From Endothia cerciana (taxonomy: Eukaryota; Ascomycota; Sordariomycetes; Diaporthales; Cryphonectriaceae): a DNA stretch of 23,370 nucleotides. How positions within the stretch are numbered: the first letter of the stretch is position 1; each line of letters starts with the position of its first letter. The stretch covers positions 1 to 23,370 of the forward strand of contig JALRMH010000112.1 of NCBI GenBank assembly GCA_026119935.1. Reading direction: 5' to 3'. Under the pieces are notes generated by a model, which saw only the letters and a program-made list of their open reading frames with translations, was not told the DNA's origin and did no database searches. Below are positions 13,001 through 18,559 of the stretch, piece after piece. Position numbers and translations under genes: made by a program.

Positions 13001-13990
13001 GGCATCGAGGTCCTCCTCACAGGGGCATCTACCTTCCTGGGCGGCCACCTGCTGACGGCCCTGCTGCACCACCCCGCCGTCCGTAAGGTGCACTGCATCG
13101 CCGTGCCGCCCGACGATCAGGCCAGCGCGCTCCCCCAGTCCGCCAAAGCCGCGTTCTACACGGGCAGCCTTCTCTCGCCGGCCCTGGGCCTGACGCCGGC
13201 CGAGCGGGACACGCTGGCACAGACGGTCGACCTCATCGTGCACGCGGGCGCCCATGGCCACTGCCTCAACCGCTTCGCCACCCTGCGCCGCCCCAACCTC
13301 GAGTCCCTGCACGTACTGGCCTCCCTGGCGCTGCCGCGGTCGGTGCCCCTGCTCTTCCTCTCGAGCCCGCGCTGCCTGCTCCTGGCCGGCGACACGGACA
13401 CGCCCAGGGCGCCGGGCTCGCTCAGGGCCTTTGCGCCGGCGGCTGACGGGACCGACGGCTACACGGCCAGCAAGTGGGCGGGCGAGGTCTTTCTGGAGAA
13501 GCTAGTCGACCTCCTGAATAGCGCTGGGCGGGCTGGGCTCAGGGTCGCCGTGCACCGCCCGTGCACCCTCGTCAGCGACCAGGCGCCCAACTCGGATGCC
13601 ATGAACGGCATCCTGCGCTACTCGCTCGCCATGCGCTGTGTGCCGCGGCTCAGGCGCGCCGAGGGCTACCTCGACTTCGCCCCGCTCGACACCGTCATCG
13701 GCCAAATCACTGCTGCCGCCGTCGAGCTGGCCCTGCCTGCAGCTGCGCCTGCATCTCTCCAGCCCGCAGCAGTCCGCTTCCGCCACCACTCGGGCGGCAT
13801 CAAGACACCCTTCGCCCAGTTCCGCGCCCACATGGAGACTGTCTACGGCCACGAGTTCGCCGAGGTCGACATGGAACAGTGGCTGGTCCGTGCCACCCAG
13901 CGAGGCCTGGACCCCCTCATCACTGCGTACATCGAGGCCCTGCTCGAGAGTGGAATGCCACTAATTTCTCCGTATCTGGGAGCGGAATGA
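1057..13990 (+). CDS. Hybrid polyketide synthase-nonribosomal peptide synthetase (KS-AT-DH-cMeT-KR-ACP-C-A-T-R)
   Basis: Exons 1057-1296 and 1454-13990 encode 4258 residues, the usual size for fungal PKS-NRPS enzymes. The ATG at 1057 is chosen because it has A at -3 and directly precedes the KS start (PIAIIGSAFRFPGG). Domains by residue, approximate: KS 10-450 (C184 in DTACSSS, H323, H370); AT 577-905 (S674 in GHSSGE, H783); DH 990-1315 (H1022, P1031, D1221); C-methyltransferase 1360-1640 (SAM motif LEIGAGTGG, G1505-G1510); non-catalytic ER/structural region 1640-2240 with no ER nucleotide site; KR 2245-2430 (GGSGGLG, K2353, S2379, Y2392, N2396); ACP with S2589; low-complexity linker 2620-2750; C 2752-3190 (HHITLDG, H2906); A 3245-3780 (SGSTGTPKG, NCYGPTE, K3776); T with S3844; R 3930-4258 (Y4083, K4087). 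It should make a reduced, C-methylated polyketide amide-linked to one amino acid. Lack of an ER implies a trans-acting enoyl reductase if full reduction occurs; none is in the window. Oddities: the DH motif has R1026 for the usual Gly, and the R-domain glycine motif reads GASTFLG. The product is unknown. Confidence 0.96.
1297..1453 (+). other. Intron 1 of the PKS-NRPS gene (157 nt)
   Basis: The donor GTAAGT begins at 1297 after codon 80 (phase 0). The acceptor TAG ends at 1453, with a TACTGAC branch site whose branch A is at 1437, 16 nt before the AG. Joining the exons gives ...LLEEDSR-AFDAGFFGISP..., the expected KS sequence leading to MDPQQR. A nearer acceptor, TTTCAG ending at 1426, would put an in-frame TAG at the end of the branch region (1451-1453), so it is not productive. 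The intron itself contains in-frame stops. Confidence 0.93.
9127..9470 (+). repeat. Low-complexity inter-module linker with a 57-nt duplication
   Basis: This stretch joins the ACP of the PKS half to the C domain of the NRPS half. It encodes a PPPP run, a Ser run from six AGC codons (about 9292-9310), and two imperfect tandem copies of a 19-residue unit, NTEKDEDAALEPVPKFPTS followed by NTDKDENVAPKSVPEPV. The period is 57 nt, with copies starting at 9347 and 9404. A Pro/Ser/Thr/acidic linker is normal between fungal PKS and NRPS modules; the internal duplication shows it grew by slippage or unequal exchange. Confidence 0.8.
9836..9900 (+). repeat. In-frame 12-nt minisatellite (Gln-Gly repeat) in the C domain
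   Basis: About four units of GGCCAAGGGCAG encode an alternating Gly-Gln run inside the condensation domain, only a few residues before its catalytic HHITLDG motif (9926-9946). Related domains have a short turn here, so this is a loop insertion of about 20 residues. The reading frame is kept. Confidence 0.85.
11308..11413 (+). repeat. In-frame GE and poly-Asp/Asn microsatellites in the A domain
   Basis: A GGAGAG-type repeat (about 11308-11333, Gly-Glu run) is followed by a GAT/GAC/AAC repeat (about 11369-11413, Asp with scattered Asn). Both lie between the A2 region and the ATP-binding A3 motif SGSTGTPKG (from 11456). The result is a strongly acidic loop insertion just before the P-loop. The frame is open and all A-domain core motifs are present, so it is probably tolerated on the surface. 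Confidence 0.85.
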
Positions 13991-14230
13991 TCTGCATCTT
14001 GTTGTGTACGGTCTCCGCGAGGAAAAAAGGTGTTAGTTGTTTCTGTATCTGTTTGTTGTTGCTTATTCGTTCTTATATCCACGCATGATTCCTACTACCT
14101 AGGAGCATGTTGCTGAAGGGCAGAAGCGGGTACATACCGATGGACAGAGAGATAAGATAGTAAAACTCGGTTTCCGTTTAGCACATCTCAATAAAGAAGT
14201 AAGATAAAGTGTATAGTGTGTGTAGAATGT
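13991..14230 (+). terminator. 3' untranslated region and AATAAA signal
   Basis: After the TGA (13988-13990) an exact AATAAA occurs at 14190-14195, about 200 bases into the trailer. It is followed by T/G-rich sequence (about 14211-14230) typical of 3'-end processing regions. No gene is visible here. The cleavage site cannot be fixed from sequence alone. Confidence 0.45.
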
Positions 14231-14536
14231 GAAAGATGGCCATTGTAAGATGTGGCAGGAAGGTTCAGCTATCTTTTCGCGATCTGCAAAACAGGTCGAA
14301 TCAATTGTAGACTGCGCTTACCTCAGCAAATGTGGCTCGGACCACGACCGGTGTGGCGCAGGCTAAAACACGTTTCCGCTTTCCAGAAACCCGCCTTGTA
14401 CCGCCTAACATTAACTATGTACCGGAAAGAGGAAACAGACGACAGAACACAGGAACTCGCCATAGGAAAAAATTAGAATAACTACTCCAAAAGAGGAAGG
14501 GAGGAGCAGGCGATGCTGAAGAAGAAAAACTATAAA
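14231..14536. other. Intergenic region without a gene
   Basis: Composition is near balanced and I find no supported ORF. One copy of a short motif (TCTGCAAAACAGGTCGA, from 14283) recurs in related form at 14582 and 14628. The A5 run at 14525-14529 is a T5 stretch on the minus strand and lies just past the tRNA-like fragment. Confidence 0.4.
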
Positions 14537-14582
14537 TGCGCAAACCCGGAATCGAACCGGGGGGCCTATCGACTGGCAGCGT
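14537..14582 (-). pseudogene. 3' half of tRNA-Gly(GCC), truncated
   Basis: On the minus strand the sequence has the anticodon GCC (14575-14577) in a CTGCCA loop. It continues with a variable region, a perfect T arm (CCCGG, loop TTCGATT, CCGGG, including an intact B box), the acceptor 3' strand TTTGCGC and discriminator A at 14537. This matches the 3' half of eukaryotic tRNA-Gly(GCC). No encoded CCA follows, and a T5 run (14525-14529 on + as A5) lies 7 bases downstream, where a Pol III terminator would be. The 5' half (acceptor strand GCGCAAA, D arm, A box) is not found upstream on that strand, and the anticodon stem does not pair well. I therefore call a truncated copy. Confidence 0.6.
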
Positions 14583-14652
14583 CTGCAAAACGGGTCGTCT
14601 CCTCTGCTGAGGTTTTTATTGGCTGGTCTGTAAAACGAATCATCAGCCAAAT

Positions 14653-15144
14653 ATGTCCAAACGCCTTCCCAAGAATTCTCGCCAATCTACAACCGAAGCT
14701 TCAACCATTGAAGCTCCGCCTGACCGCAGTCCAGCACGCAGCCGCATTTTTGCGCCGGTTGAAGCTCCCCTTGAACATCCTCGGCCAAAACCCTCTGCCA
14801 TAAAGTCCCCTTTGCCAACAACCGAGCGCGACGAGCAAGTCTCAATCTCAGGGCGATTCATGAAGCCTGGGTTGGAAGAACTCGATCGACTTCAGGATCA
14901 ACTCAAAGATCGGCTGGGCATTGAATAACTGCAGCTGGAGTGCCAGCCGAGACTCAGACTGCTTTTCCTGCAACCTGAGCACGAGTCCCTGTCCCTCCCG
15001 GATGGCACTGAGGAGACTGTGGTCTGCGACGGGCCTGGCCATAATCTGGCAGCCAGAGTTCTAGGTGCCACATATAGCTCCTCACAAACCAGCTGTATTT
15101 GTGAGTATAAGAGCTTGAAGATCATTTTGACTTTCATTCCATAG
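14653..15144 (+). pseudogene. Possible decayed coding relic (+ strand reading)
   Basis: An ATG at 14653 opens 91 codons, rich in Pro/Ser at first and then charged and helical (GLEELDRLQDQLKDRLGIE). A TAA at 14926-14928 is followed by about 71 more open codons in the same frame, ending at TAG 15142-15144. The TAA could be CAA changed by one C-to-T, the RIP direction. I do not recognise a family. It overlaps the opposite-strand reading at 14848-15366; at most one of the two is real. Confidence 0.28.
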
Positions 15145-15366
15145 CCGACAACGTGCTGCTGCAAAATCAAGGGAAGGATCATATATCTGTGGAATGGGTA
15201 TCAAGCGGTCTTCATATTTATTAAAGTTCAGCCAAGAAAAGTCGGTGTGATTTTCCCGGGCTGCTGGAGGGTCCGCGATGGAACAACCTCGATCGAGTTC
15301 CAATTGCGACCTCGTCGCTACCGTGTTGTGGTTCAGGAGCACGCTTCCAAGAGAACAGTCAATCAA
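14848..15366 (-). pseudogene. Possible decayed coding relic (- strand reading)
   Basis: One minus-strand frame of 173 codons runs from 15366 to 14848 with only two stops, TGA at 15082-15084 and TAG at 15061-15063. The upstream part (for example DFSWLNFNKYEDRLIPIPQI) has a protein-like mix of Trp, Tyr, Asn and Asp. The downstream part is Leu/Gln-rich and helical. There is no ATG at the upstream end and a TGA lies just before it. No known family is recognised. It competes with the + strand reading at 14653-15144. Confidence 0.3.
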
Positions 15367-15369
15367 GGC

Positions 15370-15880
15370 TTCTCATCTTCAAAGCAGAGACTCACAACTG
15401 AATCACCTGCCTTACTCGGTCAACCAGAAATTCTGGAAGGGTTGACGAAGATGGTGCTGCGCCAAGCCAGGAATGCTGATCTCGAATATACTAGGTTAAG
15501 TCGAAACCAGACGTTGAACATGGTTGACGAGGTGACTGGGATATCTGGGCGCTTGGTGTGGTGATGTTGTATGTCCTCCGTCGAACGCGGCTGCCCGAGA
15601 GGTGTCATGCGGACTGGCTCATCACCAACATCTGTCGTGCAGAGCCAGGATCATGGAGGTGCGAAAGGGGGAAAACTTCGAGGACTCGTCACGCAAATGC
15701 TGATGCCAGTGGATTTCCGAATCAGTGCACATGAACTGGCGAAGAACACTCGGGAATGGACATCTTCCCAGTCAGACGTTGAGAAACAAGTTTAAAGTTC
15801 GAATTGCCAACATCTGTTCTTACTAGAGTTGCAGCAGAAGGTTCAAATCATAAATTGCCGTGAATGAGTTTTCATGAGAC
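15370..15880. other. Intergenic region, no supported gene
   Basis: Short open frames occur on both strands (for example 15571-15795 on +, 74 codons). None has a recognisable domain, a partner or a convincing start. Composition is ordinary until about 15880, where it becomes AT-rich. It may belong to the same decayed relic as the preceding 700 bases. Confidence 0.35.
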
Positions 15881-16180
15881 ATCTTATATTGCCCTCTTTT
15901 GCACTTCTACAGAAAGTCTAGACTTTATTATTTTAGACCTTTTATATTCTTATTAGTAAAGTTATTATTATTCTTTAAGTATTAATCTTTAAAAAAAAGA
16001 TAATAAATAGCTAAATAATCTATTTTTTTAATTTTATAATTTTACTTATTATTTTTAAAAGTTATAATTACTTAATAAATAATTAAATATTAATATAAAT
16101 AATTTTTTTCTTATAATAATTATATTAATATCTTTAAAGTTATTGAATTCTGAATTGAAAACTTTAATTTATTCTATAGG
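15881..16180. other. AT-rich block, likely RIP-decayed repeat DNA
   Basis: The sequence is strongly A/T with runs of A and T and no open frame of note. It ends abruptly near 16180, where GC-containing sequence begins. No domain can be read, so its origin as repeat DNA is inferred from composition only. Confidence 0.5.
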
Positions 16181-16218
16181 CGGGTCCGGTCTCAACACCG
16201 CACATAGCCCTCTATAGT

Positions 16219-16441
16219 TGTCAGAACACCTATCATATAAGCCCGGCAGAGTCACAATAATATAGCGAGAACAGGCTGTCTGATTAATAGCTGCTGGGTG
16301 TCTGTTAGTACAGAGACTGATTCTTATAGTGTGGAAAGAACTAGTGTGCCGAGTCGCTGGCTATTTGAAGGGGAATGGCCCGTGTGCCGCTAGCGCCGTT
16401 GTCCGCTAGCGCCGTGGGCCACTAGCGCCGTTGTCGTGACA
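16219..16441. mobile_element. Solo LTR, copy 2, not RIP-mutated (223 bp)
   Basis: The element starts TGTCAGAACACC and ends GTCGTGACA, so its termini form the perfect 5-bp inverted repeat TGTCA/TGACA with canonical TG...CA ends. It is flanked by a perfect 5-bp target duplication ATAGT (16214-16218 and 16442-16446). It is the same length and orientation as copy 1 at 73-295. Three 16-bp tandem units with core CTAGCGCCGT lie at 16388-16403, 16404-16419 and 16420-16435. No internal retroelement sequence adjoins it, so it is a solo LTR. The different target duplications show that the two copies are separate insertions. Confidence 0.92.
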
Positions 16442-16836
16442 ATAGTCCTGCGAGGCCAAACGGAGAAGCAAGCGAGGATAGAGCTCTCCTAATAGAATGT
16501 CAAGAAAACGACAGAAGAGAGCACTACGACTACACGACTGCCCTGATCAGAGCATTGCGAATAGTCTAGCACCCTTAGTAGGTTGGCAAGGCGTCGAAAA
16601 GAAAGGGTTGCGAATCAGGATTTTTAGGGTTTTTCTTGTCGGGCAATTTCTCGATTGTTTTTTCCTCGATAGCCTTCCTCTCTCTTTCTCTTGACGTCGA
16701 GAGAGGGAGGCTAACTAACTATATATACACATAGGCGAAAGAAAATTGGCAAGGATGTTGAATCCGGCCTAAAGTCAGACCTGGAATCCCTGGTCCCTAC
16801 GACACTGCTAGTAACTACTGCATCAGCATTTAAAAT
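16442..16836. other. Non-RIP island next to solo LTR copy 2, no gene
   Basis: Composition is balanced, in contrast to the AT-rich DNA on both sides. It contains a pyrimidine-rich stretch and a purine-rich stretch that can pair (CTCTCT at about 16680 with AGAGAG at about 16700), then a TATATA run near 16720-16726. These resemble LTR promoter sequence, so this may be part of another LTR into which copy 2 inserted. That is inference. The only ORF (16497-16694) has no family features. Confidence 0.35.
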
Positions 16837-16837
16837 T

Positions 16838-17292
16838 TATATTTTCTATTTAAAGCTAAATTCTAACACTGCTTTCGCTAGTATAAACTTAATAATACTT
16901 TAATATTTTCGGATTATTATAGTGTTTATTACACTATCTTTTATATATTTAATTTTTTAGCATAGCTTATTTAGTCTATCAGCAATTTTAGCAAGTTGTA
17001 ATATAAAGTTTGTTTAGCTTGTTAATAATTTTAACAAATTTTTTTCTATTATAACTTTAACTTTTACTTATATAAGTAATATCTTTAATATAAAGAATTC
17101 TATATTGCAGATGTTGAATCTAAGTCAATATATTTTTATTTTTATTAAAATAATTTATTTGATAATTTATTCCTTTTTAAATTATAATTATATTGTAATA
17201 AGCACTGCAGTAATCCGAAGATTTCAAAGTATATAAAGGGTTTATACTAACAAGAGCAGTGTCGAGTAAAAAGCCTTAAATACAGAAATATA
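16838..17292. repeat. Imperfect inverted repeat with arms of about 95 bp
   Basis: The left arm (about 16838-16932) is similar to the reverse complement of the right arm (about 17195-17292). Shared blocks include AGTATAAAC, TCGGATTA and CACTGC, with mostly transition differences and a few gaps. About 260 bp of AT-rich sequence separates the arms. The right arm lies inside the putative chromovirus LTR, so the left arm may be a fragment of the same LTR family in opposite orientation. A small transposon with terminal repeats is an alternative, but I find no target duplication. Confidence 0.6.
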
Positions 17293-17658
17293 CTAAGTTA
17301 TCCTATACAAGTATTTACTACCTTTAAGGCTATTAAAGTATAATATAATCTAATACTTAAATTAATAACTAAAGAGCTATTTATAAGATCTATCTACTAG
17401 TAGTAATAACTATAATTATATATCTAGCTTTTTAATATAAAATAGCCTAACTATATTCTAATTTAATATAGTTATTCTATAAATATATTAACTATATTTA
17501 TAATTAATATAATCGCGCTAGTAACCCTAACTCTAGATTATGTAATCCTGTTTTCTATTCTATAGGTAAGTGTTAAACTTCCTGCTTTAAAAGATCTACT
17601 TTAAGTAGTTCTAGTGCTATGCTATTTCCTTAACCTGCATGTTAGATAGGTTATAACA
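17112..17658 (-). mobile_element. Putative 3' LTR of the RIP-mutated chromovirus
   Basis: Read on the minus strand, the segment begins TGTTATAACC at 17658 and ends GATTCAACA at 17112, giving TGTT...AACA termini. Immediately before it on that strand is a purine tract, AGGAGGGAGATGA (17659-17671), as expected of a polypurine tract next to a 3' LTR. A TATA-like run lies within it. The length of 547 bp is plausible. The other LTR of the element is outside the window, so the boundaries cannot be confirmed by comparison. Confidence 0.5.
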
Positions 17659-17859
17659 TCATCTCCCTCCTATAGATTGTTGTTCTTAACAATCTTCTAT
17701 AGGTTTTCTAGGCCTTTCTCCTTGTCGTGTGTTATACCTTCTTAATTCGTTATATCGAGCAGAGTCAATAAATCTCGCGTTTGCAAACCTCCCTCTGTTC
17801 TGAAAAGCACCTAAGATCAAGACCTCTTGATTTTTCGTCTTTTAGAGAGTTTCGTCGAG

Positions 17860-18384
17860 ATGCCTGTTTGTTCCTATTGCGAAGAGCGTGGTCTTGAATC
17901 CTGTAAGGTGTCTTCGAGGGACTCTTCCTGTTATATTGAATATATTCGCCTAGGTCGTTCTAAATATGACGTTATAGGTCCTTCTCCCGAGGAGCTTTGC
18001 AACATCGCCACTCAGCATCGAAAGCTAGAGGACGAGATTAAAAAGAGAGAGACTAAGCTCCTTCGTTTGCATTAATAGAAGCATATATAGTCTAAGAAGA
18101 TAAAGCATGCTCTGTGTTATAATATTACTTGTGTAGAGGAGTTGGATTATATAGAGGCTGAGGAGTGTAAGGCTAAATGCTGCGCTATAGAGAAGGGGTA
18201 GCGGGCTGCTAAGGTTCTTATTCTTAAAAGACCTCTTCTAAAAGAGGTTTTAAGCTAGGTGCTTAACTAGGATCTATTATTAGGTTTAAATATAATAGAT
18301 TAGTCGGGTTTTCTAGTTAAGAGGGCGTAGCCTAATAGGTTTAAAAATATAGCTAGGTCTGCTATTAGTTGCTTATCGCCTTGA
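17860..18384 (+). pseudogene. RIP-decayed Cys-rich, coiled-coil ORF associated with a fungal retroelement
   Basis: From ATG 17860 a single frame runs 174 codons to TGA 18382-18384 with no frameshift but eight internal stops (the first three at 18073 TAA, 18076 TAG and 18088 TAG). All are TAA or TAG, as expected from CAA, CAG or TGG after C-to-T/G-to-A change. The N-terminus MPVCSYCEERGLESC has spaced cysteines (CxxC...C...C), followed by a GPSPEEL segment and a charged helical segment (QHRKLEDEIKKRETKLLRL). I recognise this layout as a small protein often found as many copies in filamentous-fungal genomes and linked to retroelements; its function is unknown. It lies between the chromodomain and the LTR of the chromovirus, on the opposite strand. 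Confidence 0.72.
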
Positions 18385-18559
18385 CTAGTATATTTTATAT
18401 CTAGTTTATTTCTCTAACTAGTTTTAACTTTATATTAATTAATAAAGTAGCCTGACTAGTCTGCTTTTAACTAATAAGTTCTTTATATTAGTTTTATTTC
18501 CTATTAGTTAAGTCCTTAGTAGTTGCTAGTTATTATTATAATATTAAAATAACTGCTAA

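Noticed and set aside
1523..13852. Long opposite-strand and alternative-frame ORFs inside the synthase gene (some over 400 codons)
   Set aside because: They are shadows of a GC-rich coding sequence with strong third-position bias; the + frame carries all catalytic motifs in order.
14525..14550. Primer-binding site of an LTR element
   Set aside because: A primer-binding site complementary to a mature tRNA 3' end would start with TGG before the tRNA complement; this site reads AAATGCGCAAACC, and the similarity extends to the anticodon.
14537..14760. Complete tRNA gene using GCGCAAA (minus strand, near 14753) as its acceptor 5' strand
   Set aside because: The sequence after it does not form a D arm or A box and the distance is far too long for a normal tRNA intron; the match appears to be chance.
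73..16441. The two 223-bp LTRs as the two ends of one giant retroelement carrying the PKS-NRPS gene
   Set aside because: Each LTR has its own perfect and different 5-bp target duplication on both sides (TTAAT and ATAGT). LTRs of one element would share a single duplication at the outer borders.
16497..16694. 65-codon ORF beside solo LTR copy 2 as a gene
   Set aside because: Low-complexity Phe/Leu-rich end, no family, and it lies in LTR-like sequence.
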